A stretch of DNA of 58,283 bases from Aliagarivorans taiwanensis DSM 22990 (GCF_000429505.1 NZ_AUBZ01000033.1:1-58283), one strand, 5' to 3'; positions 1 through 9,361 are shown, counted from the first letter of the stretch. The notes: generated from the sequence alone by a model not told the origin. Numbers and translations are program-made.

Positions 1-638
1 AGGGCATCGGCAGCCGTAATTGGCGTTTTGGTGGTGTAGAGCTTGGCGAATGCCACCTTGCTGTAAGTATCGATAAAGGTCTGCTGGTAGATGCGGCCTA
101 CGCCTTTGAGGTTGCCCACATAGAACGTGTCCTGAGAGCCTAGATAACCGGGGTGAGCCGTTTCTATCTCTCCGCAGGCCTCATCATCTTGCTTCTTCTT
201 CTCTAGAGCCGCAACTTGGGAATCGCTAAGGATAATGCCCTCGCTAGCCACCTTGGCTTCAAGTGCCTTGAGTCGCTTCTTAAAGTTCTCTAAATCATGG
301 CGCAGCCAGATGGAACGAACACCACTACCAGAAACAAACACACCTTGTTTGCGTAGCTCATTGCTGGTGCGGTGCTGGCCATGAGCGGGCTCGGCGATAG
401 CGTACTCAACGACCGCTTTCTCTGTCGCTTCATCGACACGGTTCTTAATGTTTGGTGTTCGGCGGGACTTGTTGATTAAGGCATCCAAGCCACCTTCCTC
501 TGCAAGTTCCTGATAGCGGTAGAAGGTGTCACGCGATACGCCCATGACTTTGCAGGCTTTTGAAACGTTTCCAAGTTCTTCGGCTAAGTTGAGCAAGCCA
601 GCTTTGTGTTTGATGATCGGGTTGTTAGTATGCAGCAT
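1..638 (-). CDS. IS481-family transposase, 3' truncated by window edge
   Basis: The open reading frame starts with ATG at 638 (MLHTNNPIIKHKAGLLNLAE) and runs off the left edge without a stop. The N-terminal part is a helix-turn-helix (SKACKVMGVSRDTFYRYQEL, about residues 24-43). The later part leads into a DDE integrase-type fold (GRIYQQTFIDTYSKVAFAKL), where the D of the FID step is the likely first catalytic aspartate. The remaining catalytic residues are outside the window. It is identical to the right-hand copy. Confidence 0.88.
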   Translation of the reverse strand, partial: MLHTNNPIIKHKAGLLNLAEELGNVSKACKVMGVSRDTFYRYQELAEEGGLDALINKSRRTPNIKNRVDEATEKAVVEYAIAEPAHGQHRTSNELRKQGVFVSGSGVRSIWLRHDLENFKKRLKALEAKVASEGIILSDSQVAALEKKKQDDEACGEIETAHPGYLGSQDTFYVGNLKGVGRIYQQTFIDTYSKVAFAKLYTTKTPITAADA

Positions 639-746
639 AGAGAGTTACCTCTTTTGTTGTTTTGATTGAAGATTCGACACCTTTATCAAAACGGGTAACT
701 CTCTACTTTTCAAATAGATGTGTCAGATTTGGTCGGAACTAATACA
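1..746 (-). mobile_element. IS481-family insertion sequence, left copy (partial)
   Basis: This is one end of an insertion sequence with the transposase reading leftward out of the window. The outer IS end is at 746 and carries a terminal sequence that, read inward on the minus strand, starts TGTATTAGTTCCGACC. All 746 bases reappear as the exact reverse complement at 57538-58283. The far end of the IS lies outside the window. The family call rests on the TGT-type terminus and the transposase sequence. Confidence 0.9.
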
Positions 747-848
747 TATGAAAAAGAAAAACGCGCCCCCGATATTTTGTACCTCATCAAAGCAGCCAGT
801 GCCGGTGTAGATGTTGGCTATGTGATAGGCTTAAACCCTGCGAACTAA
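747..848 (+). pseudogene. C-terminal remnant of an XRE-like HTH regulator, cut by the IS
   Basis: Starting at the first base outside the IS, an open frame of 33 codons runs to TAA at 846-848. It encodes EKEKRAPDILYLIKAASAGV followed by DVGYVIGLNPAN. The pattern AAxAGVDVxYV(I/V)xG is typical of the C-terminal end of phage- and ICE-type XRE regulators. No start codon is present, so the 5' part was probably displaced by IS insertion. Its stop overlaps the stop of the convergent gene at 845. Family assignment is inference from a short peptide. Confidence 0.6.
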
Positions 849-2986
849 CGCCCATAGGGCAACCCTGAGAACAACCTGCCTGCTAACTCCTCGCCCGGTA
901 CATTCGGTAGCACCTTATTTAACAAGGACCCTAACTGAACTTGCTCTATCGGCAACGACAAGTGTTCACTAATTCGCTTCTCCAACACCTGCATGAACTG
1001 CGTTAAACACTGCGCTGCATCCTGTTGACCGTTGCGCTTGTTTTGATGCTGGCACATTTCAGAGAACAGATCTTTGATGCCGGCTGTGTGAGTCGGCATA
1101 TCAAGTACATCGAGGTGTGTATGCAACGTCTCGAACTGTTCATATTGGTTAGCCAGACGCTCTACTTCAGCAATCGCAAAGCACAATATAATGCGCTCTT
1201 TCTGGGTACCGGTGCCCACCTCATCGAAGGCGGCCTTTGCTTGAGCTAACAATCCAGAGACCGACGAAAGTAAATAGTGCACAGGGGTTTGGGCATACCA
1301 TTGCTCGCCGGTTGCGGCCTTGGTGATAGCAACTTTTTTGGGGCGACTAGATGGATACCGCTTCCCTCGTCGCGGCCTGTTAGCACGCATTTTCTGCTGG
1401 TAGCAATGCATCACCCTATCCATGCCAACGTCCCCTACCACTTCGCTTCCGCGGATGTCAGGCACCCTCAGTCCCGACCAGCCATAGCGGCCAATGATCT
1501 GGGCTTTTTGTTGGTCTGCCCAGTCGCTGAGCCTTTTGGTGTGGTGGCTCCAATCTGCAGGCATGAAGCGTCCGTTGCATTGAGCAAGGCAGGCTAGTGC
1601 TGCGCTCCAATCGACATCCTTGATGGCGTGATTCTCATGAGGCGTATCCAGCATCAACAACTGCCGGTGCAAATCACTGACATTGGCCAAAGGTGCCGTG
1701 TCTAATGCAGGCGGGGAAGGGAGTAGCTGAGTCATTTCGTAAAAAGCAGCCACCGCCTCAACGGCATGTTGAGTATCCGAGCAAATCAGTGGATAACCTT
1801 GGTAGGTGTAGCGAACATGTTCATCTTTGGTGATCCTGAACCAGGCTGGATGAGGTGGCGGTACGCTCGCACTCCGGCTAGCCGTTGGTTTACCAAACAC
1901 TAGATTTACGCTTTCTCGGAGCGCACGAGCCTGCGGCGAATCACTGGAAGTCATGGACTCCAGCGCTTCCCACATCTTCTCAGGCGAGGGCTGCATCATG
2001 GCAGCTTGCCACTGATCACCAAAGGCGGGCAATCCCAGACGGCGCTCAAAAAATAGAAGGCTCGAATCGAATATGGGCTCAATGGTTTTGCTTTGCGTGG
2101 CATGAAGCAATACGTTATTGAGCGTAGCAAGGGGTGAGAACTGATTACCCGGATTAATGAAGGTCATGATCGCGAACAGATGTAGTGGATAACGCTGGCG
2201 CCACCGTAACACTGTCTGCTGCTCTTGCTCTGACCAAGGAGCATGTGGCGTGTCTGAAGTCGAAGCTTTTAACAGCACCTCTACCAGAGCTGGGTACTCA
2301 TCATAGGATGGCGTTGCGGAGTAGTCGATCTCGATGAGCCCATGCCCCCCCATCAAGCAAAGACTAGCAAGCTCGACGCGAAGTTTATCGTAATCACTGA
2401 GTTGCTCTACCAAAGAGTGGGCCTGGCTGTCTCCCGCCATCCACGCGCTAACAGTTAACATTGCGGTGGCTAACTCACCCTGAATCCCGGCCCAAAGCAA
2501 TTGCTCTACGGCATCTAAGCGTTCGGCGCGCTCGACATAGCCAAGTAATTCAAGATGTGCCTGGAACTCACCCTGATTACCCGCGCCCTCATTTAGAAAT
2601 TGTTGGCAAAGCAGGTTACTGGTGAACAGGAATGTCCTGACTCCACCCAAAGGGCACTGACGGATTTTCTCTACGGTACTGAAGATAGGGTGGAGGGGGT
2701 TACTTAAGGCATTGACGGCGTGAATCGCCTTTTGTTTACTGGCAGTTGACTGCTCAAGCGCTTTGCGTGTGGTCCACTTGCCCCCAGCATGATTAGCCAA
2801 CTCAAGAATGGAACCAAACGCAGCGTGCTCTTGCGCGAATGTTGCCTCCTTATGAGACTGTCGCGCCAATGCGTCCTGCAGGGATCTTTGACGTTGCCAG
2901 TAAGCCTGCTCCTGACGCGTCGGCCCCACCATAGTGTCGTGCCAATAATCACTCATGGCCTTCGACAACCCCAAAAACATTAACAT
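845..2986 (-). CDS. Conserved-looking hypothetical protein, 713 aa
   Basis: I do not recognise this protein. It is large, soluble and largely helical by eye, with no signal peptide or membrane segment. A basic patch (RANRPRRGKRYPSSRPKK) lies around residue 550. I chose ATG at 2986 (MLMFLGLSKAMSDYW) because a strong GGGAGGAAG Shine-Dalgarno lies just upstream. An in-frame TTG at 3037 would add 17 residues but has no such site. The gene diverges from the T4SS operon at 3128, and a degenerate copy of the element's 19-bp dyad lies between them, so the two may be co-regulated. Confidence 0.7.
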   Translation of the reverse strand: MLMFLGLSKAMSDYWHDTMVGPTRQEQAYWQRQRSLQDALARQSHKEATFAQEHAAFGSILELANHAGGKWTTRKALEQSTASKQKAIHAVNALSNPLHPIFSTVEKIRQCPLGGVRTFLFTSNLLCQQFLNEGAGNQGEFQAHLELLGYVERAERLDAVEQLLWAGIQGELATAMLTVSAWMAGDSQAHSLVEQLSDYDKLRVELASLCLMGGHGLIEIDYSATPSYDEYPALVEVLLKASTSDTPHAPWSEQEQQTVLRWRQRYPLHLFAIMTFINPGNQFSPLATLNNVLLHATQSKTIEPIFDSSLLFFERRLGLPAFGDQWQAAMMQPSPEKMWEALESMTSSDSPQARALRESVNLVFGKPTASRSASVPPPHPAWFRITKDEHVRYTYQGYPLICSDTQHAVEAVAAFYEMTQLLPSPPALDTAPLANVSDLHRQLLMLDTPHENHAIKDVDWSAALACLAQCNGRFMPADWSHHTKRLSDWADQQKAQIIGRYGWSGLRVPDIRGSEVVGDVGMDRVMHCYQQKMRANRPRRGKRYPSSRPKKVAITKAATGEQWYAQTPVHYLLSSVSGLLAQAKAAFDEVGTGTQKERIILCFAIAEVERLANQYEQFETLHTHLDVLDMPTHTAGIKDLFSEMCQHQNKRNGQQDAAQCLTQFMQVLEKRISEHLSLPIEQVQLGSLLNKVLPNVPGEELAGRLFSGLPYGR

Positions 2987-3065
2987 CTGGACTTCCTCCC
3001 TGCGCCTAGCGGTAACTATATCTTCACTGCGACGCAATATAATCAGGTGTCGTTGAACTAATAAT

Positions 3066-3084
3066 GTGCATGGTATATTGTATT
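3066..3084. promoter_or_regulatory. Degenerate copy of the 19-bp dyad, divergent promoter region
   Basis: The sequence TGCATGGTATATTGTA, read on the minus strand, gives ACAATATACCATGCACATT. That matches about 12 of 19 positions of the site at 51013. TATTAT at 3081 could be a -10 box for the dotI operon. It is the weakest member of the motif set. Confidence 0.35.
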
Positions 3085-3127
3085 ATGTGTATTTGGCAAT
3101 GATGGCCGCGTTCACAAGGATATAGTA

Positions 3128-3937
3128 GTGACCAAAGATACCACTTCGGCTAAACAAGGCAAAAAACTGGCCCAAAATGCTGAAAAACTCTCGAAAAAGA
3201 GAAAGATATCCAGTCCGACAGACATGCGCTTACTTCACCCTGACGCAGGTGAATTTGCCCTCATTCTCATGGCTGGACAGTTACGCTTTTACAGAAAAGC
3301 CTTGATGGCCAGTATCGTAGTGGCAGGCGTGTCAATTTTCGCCGCCGTGCAAGGGTTTAATCGCGAGGAAGTTGAACCGAAGTACTTTGCGCAGCAAAGA
3401 GATGGCACGATAACCAATGTTGTTCCGCTGTCGGAACCGTTTGTCGATGAAACAGGAATGCGGGATTGGGCTGAGCAGTGCTTAATTGACACCCTGTCGC
3501 TCTCTTTTGTGAAAACTATCCAGGAAGTGAATACCTCATTGCATCGTTGCTATACCGATGATGGACGAATGAGTGTGCACCGGTGGCTGATTGAGGGCAA
3601 GGGGCAGAAAGACGTACACCTCGGTGGTACCGTCTATATCCCGAGGGACTCGCAACTCGCCAATATTATTACCCGCGAAATCCAAATGTCCGCGTCGAAA
3701 CTGGCGGCGGGCAAGATTGTATCTATTGAGCCAGTCGTGGATCCGTCCACAAAAAGAAACGTGAGCCGGTGGATGGTCAGGCTGCCCGTTGTAATCACGA
3801 AGCAGGAAGGCCGCCGAGGCGCGGGAAGCGGCAACTTCACTGTGACGGCCATTTTGAGGCGCGTACATGACGTTGATAAACCCAAAGGCGTCGCGATAGA
3901 TGCCTTCCAGATTGTCAGCGGCGCAAACCATGTTTAA
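3128..3937 (+). CDS. dotI: DotI/IcmL/TraM-like T4SS inner-membrane protein
   Basis: First gene of a long T4SS block. The 269-aa protein has a basic cytoplasmic N-terminus, one membrane segment at about residues 58-77, and a periplasmic domain. The domain contains the family-like stretch YFAQQRDGTITNVVPLSEPF just after the membrane segment, seen in IcmL/DotI proteins. DotI is a structural component of the inner-membrane part of I-type secretion machines. The start is GTG at 3128, preceded by AAGGA at about 3117. The 3' end overlaps the next gene by 8 bp, so the two are likely translationally coupled. Confidence 0.85.
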   Translation: MTKDTTSAKQGKKLAQNAEKLSKKRKISSPTDMRLLHPDAGEFALILMAGQLRFYRKALMASIVVAGVSIFAAVQGFNREEVEPKYFAQQRDGTITNVVPLSEPFVDETGMRDWAEQCLIDTLSLSFVKTIQEVNTSLHRCYTDDGRMSVHRWLIEGKGQKDVHLGGTVYIPRDSQLANIITREIQMSASKLAAGKIVSIEPVVDPSTKRNVSRWMVRLPVVITKQEGRRGAGSGNFTVTAILRRVHDVDKPKGVAIDAFQIVSGANHV

Positions 3938-5165
3938 TCCACCAGTTGAAACCAACGGGATGCCGTTATGGGCCAGGTGCGTATACCAAGTCGTCATGGG
4001 CTTAGTATTCGCGACCGCAATTCCGCTGGTGGCAATGGCGAACTCAGCGCCTACCACCTCAGAGGCGCTACTTTCCTTGCTAGAACAATCTACTCAGGGT
4101 ATCGCAACTGGCAAAGTTAGTACCAAAAGTGAAAGTCAACAGGTTGAAGAAGAACAGCCCCCAGCGCGAGCGCGAGCGCCAAAACGACGGACACCACTTC
4201 GCGAGTTCTTAGATTCAAGCGACTCTAATGGACCATTAAGTACCGAGGAGTATTACGAGCGGTTAGAGGCCATCCTCAGTCAGATTGATAAAGAGACGGA
4301 TCTCGAAATGATGTACCGGCAATTGGTCGCCGATGGAGTATTGGACATGTCGTTGCGAGACATTCGATTGCTACGTATGGCTATTGAGGCTCGGGATAAG
4401 ATAGAAAACCAGCCGCTTGTTGACGTGACCTCCAATCACGCCGTCTACAACGTAACGCCAAACCAGCGTTACCAAACCTACGAGGTGACAGTTAATCGCA
4501 ACGGCACCACACTACTGGAGTTTCTTGATGCGACCGGGCAAGCATGGCCGGTGAATGATCACTCCGACTCTCCAGATTTCATCTTAAAAGCAGGGTCCCG
4601 CTCGCACTTTATGGAAGTGCAATCAAACAGACCCTATGGCGAGAACTCAGTATTTCTGTTTCTCGACCAGTATGAATCACCGCTAATGATCGACCTCAGT
4701 TACAGCCGCGATCAACGACACAGCATAGTGACCTTTAGACTTCCGTTCATCCATCCTGACAACCTGCCCGAGTCAGAACATGGAGAGCGCAATACCGATG
4801 GATTGACAGGGATTGTACCTGTATCAACGGCAACACAAGGCGATGAGGTGGAACAGGTGAGTTATGAGGAACTTACCTATTTTGCGACCACTGGGTATTG
4901 GCCGATAGATGGTGCAGCGAGCTCAAAGGCTAATAAAGTGCTGGTCTCGGCACCAGAGCTGGCCGAAGTGTGGCGCGTGGGTTCTCAATTCGTAATCCGC
5001 TCACGTCATATCCCTGTCATCGATTGGGATGAGATGCATCCCGCACCCAATGGGGTGAGGGTATACGTGGCGAAGTCATTAAACACCAGCATCCTGATGC
5101 ACGTTGAGGGGGGGGACACCAGACAGTTACTTATCCCCGATTACCACCTATACGGCGGCTTGTAA
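3930..5165 (+). CDS. dotH: DotH/IcmK/TraN-like outer-membrane core component
   Basis: DotH is part of the outer-membrane core of Dot/Icm-type machines. I placed the start at ATG 3930 (MFNPPVETNGMPLWARC), because an earlier in-frame ATG at 3900 lies deep inside dotI. A signal-peptide-like segment spans about residues 13-34 and ends near MANSAPTT. A proline- and arginine-rich linker follows, then a beta-rich C-terminal half. The identification uses position between DotI and DotG, size (411 aa) and layout more than single motifs. The stop TAA shares its last base with the ATG of dotG. Confidence 0.78.
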   Translation: MFNPPVETNGMPLWARCVYQVVMGLVFATAIPLVAMANSAPTTSEALLSLLEQSTQGIATGKVSTKSESQQVEEEQPPARARAPKRRTPLREFLDSSDSNGPLSTEEYYERLEAILSQIDKETDLEMMYRQLVADGVLDMSLRDIRLLRMAIEARDKIENQPLVDVTSNHAVYNVTPNQRYQTYEVTVNRNGTTLLEFLDATGQAWPVNDHSDSPDFILKAGSRSHFMEVQSNRPYGENSVFLFLDQYESPLMIDLSYSRDQRHSIVTFRLPFIHPDNLPESEHGERNTDGLTGIVPVSTATQGDEVEQVSYEELTYFATTGYWPIDGAASSKANKVLVSAPELAEVWRVGSQFVIRSRHIPVIDWDEMHPAPNGVRVYVAKSLNTSILMHVEGGDTRQLLIPDYHLYGGL

Positions 5166-6691
5166 TGAACGATATAGAAGAACAAGCAAACGAACAAGAA
5201 GCGCAGCAAGAGCAAGCTCCTCAAAGCGCTACTCCCGATACCGCGGAGCAAATGAATGGTGTCAAGTCTAAAGGGGCCACCAAGTCTCAGAAAAAGTTTC
5301 TACGCTGGGTGCTCATCGTCTTCTTATTACTACTGGCTGCGAACCGAGGATGTAGCTACTTCTCCTCCGGTGGAGGCTCAACAGGTAAACGTTCTGGAAG
5401 CGATCCAACAGATATAACAATAAGCCAGCAAGGTGTCAGTCCAGAACAAGAAGAGAATGTCGCCCTGGCTAGAGAGCAGCGTGGTCAAATAGCTCTAGAA
5501 GAGGCTTCAAACAGCTACTTTGAAAATGATTTGATGAATTTTGACATCACCTCGGCGAGCCCCACGCGCCCAACTCCGACGGTTTCAGGCAGTAACTTCA
5601 CCCCAGAACTAACACCTGACTCTCAATCAGGGAATGAAACCGTAACGCTACTTGACGACCAAGAGCCGGTAAATCAGTCACGAGTTGGTGGAAATGGCTC
5701 TACAAACGGTCGCAATACAACAGGCAACCAAAGCTCCTCGTCGTCACCAAGGACCTCAACGAGTGCAAATCGCGAGCCGTCAGCGAAAGAGCTACGCGTA
5801 TCAGCTCTGATTGCTAAGTACCGAGAACCCACGCAAGGGGCCGCCCAAAGTGGTGAGATCAGCACACCAACCCGCTCTCGTGGCATCAGTCGCCCGTCCA
5901 GTACGCAACCTCCATCGGCGCAAGAACCCACGCCGGGCGGGACGAATACTGCGACACGACCTAGCTTTTCGCAGTATGTTGCAAGTCAGCAAGCCAAACC
6001 TGCGCCAACCACGACAGCATCAACACCCGGGCAGAGCCCCCCGCCTCAAGCGCAGGATGCAACAGGGACCTGGGGGCCTGCGACGACAGCTACCGGTGGT
6101 TCAGGGCGAGGATTATATGTAGGCGACTTCATGCTTGGTGAATTTAGGCATGGACTGAAAAGTCTGTATCCAACGTCGCTGGCAATAATTGATATAACGA
6201 CCGGGCCACTTGAAGGTGCTCGGGTCATTTACACGCCAACGTTAGCTTATGACAACTACTTATTTCAGTCCTCTAAAATCTATTGGAAGGGTTACCAAGC
6301 CCCCTTCAATTCGATACTCGTAACGCCCAGCCAGCACTTACAGCCTGGTTTCCGCTCGGGCGTCAATCACCACACCATGTATCGATGGGGCATGATTTTC
6401 GTGCATGGCATGCTCAAAGGCGCAACCGATTATATCAACTCTACAGGGACAGACACCACCATCAACGACAACGTCATTATCAGCTCGAAAGAGTTTGACC
6501 CAGTCAGAATGGCGTGGTCGGCGGGAGGCGGGGTTGCGGAAGCGGCGACTGACCTAGTGAAGCAAGAAACAACCAAACCACCCACGGTGTGGGTCAATGC
6601 ACATGACGCGGCTGGAATCATGATGACAGAGGATTGGAACCCTGAGTGGTCGCCAAGAATCACTGAGAATACCGCAGGTATCTTCAAATAA
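5165..6691 (+). CDS. dotG: DotG/IcmE/TraO-like channel protein (VirB10-type C-terminus)
   Basis: This 508-aa protein has a short cytoplasmic N-terminus, one membrane segment at about residues 47-60, a long low-complexity Ser/Thr/Pro/Gln linker (about 70-310), and a conserved VirB10/TrbI-like C-terminal domain. The domain includes YVGDFMLGEFRHGLKSLYPT, GPLEGARVIYTP and VNHHTMYRWGMIFVHGMLKG. DotG spans both membranes and lines the channel in Dot/Icm systems. The linker is shorter than the pentapeptide-repeat region of Legionella DotG. The start overlaps the dotH stop by one base. Confidence 0.87.
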   Translation: MNDIEEQANEQEAQQEQAPQSATPDTAEQMNGVKSKGATKSQKKFLRWVLIVFLLLLAANRGCSYFSSGGGSTGKRSGSDPTDITISQQGVSPEQEENVALAREQRGQIALEEASNSYFENDLMNFDITSASPTRPTPTVSGSNFTPELTPDSQSGNETVTLLDDQEPVNQSRVGGNGSTNGRNTTGNQSSSSSPRTSTSANREPSAKELRVSALIAKYREPTQGAAQSGEISTPTRSRGISRPSSTQPPSAQEPTPGGTNTATRPSFSQYVASQQAKPAPTTTASTPGQSPPPQAQDATGTWGPATTATGGSGRGLYVGDFMLGEFRHGLKSLYPTSLAIIDITTGPLEGARVIYTPTLAYDNYLFQSSKIYWKGYQAPFNSILVTPSQHLQPGFRSGVNHHTMYRWGMIFVHGMLKGATDYINSTGTDTTINDNVIISSKEFDPVRMAWSAGGGVAEAATDLVKQETTKPPTVWVNAHDAAGIMMTEDWNPEWSPRITENTAGIFK

Positions 6692-6716
6692 TTCTTGAGG
6701 ATAATTAATATGCAAT

Positions 6717-6735
6717 GCAATATATAGGGCATTGC
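6717..6735. promoter_or_regulatory. 19-bp dyad (strong copy) upstream of dotF
   Basis: The sequence is GCAATATATAGGGCATTGC, with half-sites GCAAT(A) and (C)ATTGC, 20 bp before the dotF start at 6756. A second GCAAT lies immediately upstream. The site rules out the earlier ATGs at 6732 and 6741 as likely starts. It suggests that dotF onward has its own regulated promoter besides read-through from dotG. Confidence 0.6.
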
Positions 6736-6755
6736 TTTATATGGAACTTGTAAGT

Positions 6756-8123
6756 ATGACTGACAAAGTCGAAGACAATTTGGATGAAGGTGATGCTGCA
6801 CTTCACTCAGATGAAAGATCAGAAGAAACTATTAACGCTTTCGCTGACTTAGCGCCTGACTTGGATAGCGCTACAATAGATCATGCTCAGATGACTCAAG
6901 GCGACGAGGTGTATGATGAGTTTCCTTCTCTAGATATAGTTACGGAGCTGAATCTCGATCCCGATCCTCAAATTGGCGACGAAGTCATAGCAGAGCCAGA
7001 GTTAGATAATAGCCTTTACCCAGAGCCTGAAGAGGACCTGGCGCTCGACACGCCCGATAGTACTACAGACGAAAACGCCAAGGTCGCTGAAGAAGAAGAC
7101 GAAGAAGACGAAGAAGACGAAGAAGACGAAGCATATCCTGCAAAGAAAAAGGGTATTCACCCACTTCTAGTCGTTGGATTGACAGTGATTGCCATCATCG
7201 CCCTGTTAGCATTTAGCGTGGTCAAATTACTTAGCAGCAACCCGCCTAGCCGCACTCAATCAACAACACAGGCGGCGTCAACGCCGGCTACGGCCGAGCA
7301 AGCTCCCACTAACCCTCTCGATGGACTGTATGGCGCGACCACCAATCAGTCGACCGTTGAGCAAACGCAGTCGGCAACTAGGCCGGTGTTAACGCGAGAG
7401 GATTTTGCCAATCAAAGCCCTGTGGTCAGTGCGACGTTGGCGTCACTGGATGCAGAAAACACCGAATTGAAGCAATCCCTAAATTCTCAAGTCCAGCAAA
7501 ATGATCAGCTACGCAGTGAGTTACATAGCACCAATGAGCAACGACTCGCGGTAGCGGCGGAGAATGACAATCTGCAGCGCCAACTAAGCCGTGCGAAGCA
7601 AACCATCGTTCAGAGGGAATCGTCCATCAAAGACCTCGAAGATCGGATTGTCGTGTCTGAGCAGACGGTACGGGAAGCTGATAAGCGTGTCAAAAACGCG
7701 CAGCAGCAAGCAGATGCGGCGCTCGCAGAACGAGACTCCAAACAACGGGAACTCGATAGCGCCAACCAGCGCTATGAGGCCCTTGTTGCATCTTCCAACC
7801 AAAGCCTTGATGCCATGCAAAGGACGATAACTGCAATGTCTGATCAGGTGACGCAGGCACTGGACCGGCGACAGCACGAAATAGATAAGCGTAACCTGCC
7901 CGAGCTGCAGCGTGTATCCCATGATCCGATGTTTAACATCAGTACATTTGCGGTAATCCGAAACGGCGTCGTCGACCGAAATACCATCGAGCTAGAACCA
8001 GGCGAACGTCTGCAGGGTCGAGGGGTGATTGAAGACATTGACCAATATGGATGCATATTGTTCGAAGACGGAAGCCACTATCAACCACTTAACGCGTATT
8101 GCCGCGCAGCACAGCACCAATAA
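6756..8123 (+). CDS. dotF: DotF/IcmG/TraP-like inner-membrane protein
   Basis: The 455-aa protein has a very acidic cytoplasmic N-terminus, ending in a run of Glu/Asp coded by four tandem 9-bp repeats. A membrane segment follows at about residues 136-158, then a long periplasmic coiled coil (about 230-370) and a small C-terminal beta domain (FNISTFAVIRNGVVDRNTIE). This layout and the place after DotG fit DotF/IcmG, a modulator of the DotG channel. Start chosen at 6756 (MTDKVEDNLDEGD), downstream of the dyad at 6717. Primary sequence similarity to Legionella DotF is not obvious by eye. Confidence 0.62.
   Translation: MTDKVEDNLDEGDAALHSDERSEETINAFADLAPDLDSATIDHAQMTQGDEVYDEFPSLDIVTELNLDPDPQIGDEVIAEPELDNSLYPEPEEDLALDTPDSTTDENAKVAEEEDEEDEEDEEDEAYPAKKKGIHPLLVVGLTVIAIIALLAFSVVKLLSSNPPSRTQSTTQAASTPATAEQAPTNPLDGLYGATTNQSTVEQTQSATRPVLTREDFANQSPVVSATLASLDAENTELKQSLNSQVQQNDQLRSELHSTNEQRLAVAAENDNLQRQLSRAKQTIVQRESSIKDLEDRIVVSEQTVREADKRVKNAQQQADAALAERDSKQRELDSANQRYEALVASSNQSLDAMQRTITAMSDQVTQALDRRQHEIDKRNLPELQRVSHDPMFNISTFAVIRNGVVDRNTIELEPGERLQGRGVIEDIDQYGCILFEDGSHYQPLNAYCRAAQHQ
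7092..7127 (+). repeat. dotF: Four perfect tandem copies of GAAGAAGAC inside dotF
   Basis: Four head-to-tail 9-bp units encode a Glu-Glu-Asp repeat. The unit is a multiple of three, so slippage would change the length of the acidic tract without changing frame. Confidence 0.9.
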
Positions 8124-8141
8124 AGTTCTCGGAGTATTTCT

Positions 8142-8732
8142 ATGGACCCATTAGAGACCTATGAAGGCATACGAAGGATCGCAACGGGGCTGACATACCT
8201 TGTTTACACACTGGGAGTGGTTGTTGGGTTAATTTATGTCGGTATGGCGACTATGCGCATTCCGCATATCCATGAGCAATATGGTCGTCACGTCGATTCA
8301 GATGTTCCGAACATCATTGTGGAGTTCGGGTTTGGGGCTGCATTGATTGCGATGAACACATTATCTATTTCGACGATGATTACGTTTGCCGGGAACCAAG
8401 AGCTTTGGACCAGCTACAACCCTTATGAAAGCTATTTCGATTATCAACCGTTTGATACCAATACCCCTCATGAATTGGCCATCGCCGCCACCGTATTAGC
8501 CATGCTGCGGCTTATGGGCAGCTTTGCGTTGTATGTAGCCCTGAATTCGGGCCGTTCACTATTAAAACAAGATAGTAATCAAGCAAGGCGGGCCAGGCGA
8601 AAGCTAGTGATAGGGATCCCAGTGGGTGTCGCCCTGATATTTTTGCCATTTTGGGTCAGTGTGGCAGCGGTGAGTTTTTCATCGCTGACCTCACTTGCCA
8701 ACTTATTGATGCAAGCGGCGGGCATGAGTTAG
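8142..8732 (+). CDS. dotE: DotE/IcmC/TraQ-like polytopic membrane protein
   Basis: The 196-aa protein has about four hydrophobic segments: near residues 16-38, 60-85, 112-130 and 152-195. It lies 18 bp after dotF and before an IcmD-like gene. In I-type systems small hydrophobic proteins of the IcmC/IcmD type sit at this place, so the call rests mainly on order and topology. ATG at 8142 follows a GGAG at about 8131. Confidence 0.55.
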   Translation: MDPLETYEGIRRIATGLTYLVYTLGVVVGLIYVGMATMRIPHIHEQYGRHVDSDVPNIIVEFGFGAALIAMNTLSISTMITFAGNQELWTSYNPYESYFDYQPFDTNTPHELAIAATVLAMLRLMGSFALYVALNSGRSLLKQDSNQARRARRKLVIGIPVGVALIFLPFWVSVAAVSFSSLTSLANLLMQAAGMS

Positions 8733-8845
8733 CCCAAAGCAAGGCACCAGAGACCCGCACGCCGGAGACAAGCACGACCTCTGGCATTTCGCTGGTGGAA
8801 CATTTGAAACGTGCTCAATTTAAGACAACAAGTAAGGACATTAAT

Positions 8846-9289
8846 ATGTTTAATCTACTGCGATTGCAAATGGCGATTTACGAGGCCGCAAATACAATCA
8901 AGTCAAAACTCAAATACGCACTTCCATTGAGCCTGGTTGCCGCGCCAGCATTTGCTGAAGGGGAAGTTCTGGGTATTGATGAGTACATTGCAAAGGGTGG
9001 CGGCCTCGCATTTACCGTAGGGGCAACCTTCTTGGCTATCTTGCTGATCTCCGGTTTCATTGTATTTGGTCGAGCGGCCCAGAAAATCCCCGAGATGCGC
9101 GAAGATTCGCTGGACCGTTCTGCCAAAGCCAAGGTCTATTTTGGCCTCATTGGTGGCGCGATCATGGTGGCTGCGCCGCTTATTCTGGTATCAGTGTTTG
9201 TCTACTTCTTTGGCTCAGCCAGTATTATTAACCTCGTGAAGCCAGAAGGATCAGAGCAGGATCTAGGTGTATTAGATCAACTGTTCTAA
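8846..9289 (+). CDS. dotP: IcmD/DotP-like small membrane protein
   Basis: ATG at 8846 with an AAGGA site gives 147 aa (MFNLLRLQMAIYEAANT). A longer frame from 8651 overlaps dotE and is unlikely to be used. The N-terminus has a signal-peptide-like segment ending AAPAFA (about residues 37-42). Two further membrane segments lie at about 58-82 and 105-128. Size, signal sequence and position next to the DotE-like gene fit IcmD/DotP. Confidence 0.6.
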   Translation: MFNLLRLQMAIYEAANTIKSKLKYALPLSLVAAPAFAEGEVLGIDEYIAKGGGLAFTVGATFLAILLISGFIVFGRAAQKIPEMREDSLDRSAKAKVYFGLIGGAIMVAAPLILVSVFVYFFGSASIINLVKPEGSEQDLGVLDQLF

Positions 9290-9297
9290 GACATACC

Positions 9298-9324
9298 GCG
9301 CAGTGGTTTTCATGGTCACTGCGC
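9298..9324 (+). other. Intercistronic hairpin
   Basis: GCGCAGTG (9298-9305) pairs with CACTGCGC (9317-9324) around an 11-nt loop. No U-run follows. It may protect the mRNA end or partially terminate transcription between the channel genes and dotN. Confidence 0.6.
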
Positions 9325-9361
9325 CTCTCTCCAGTACGCATCGTCAGGCATAAGGTAACCG

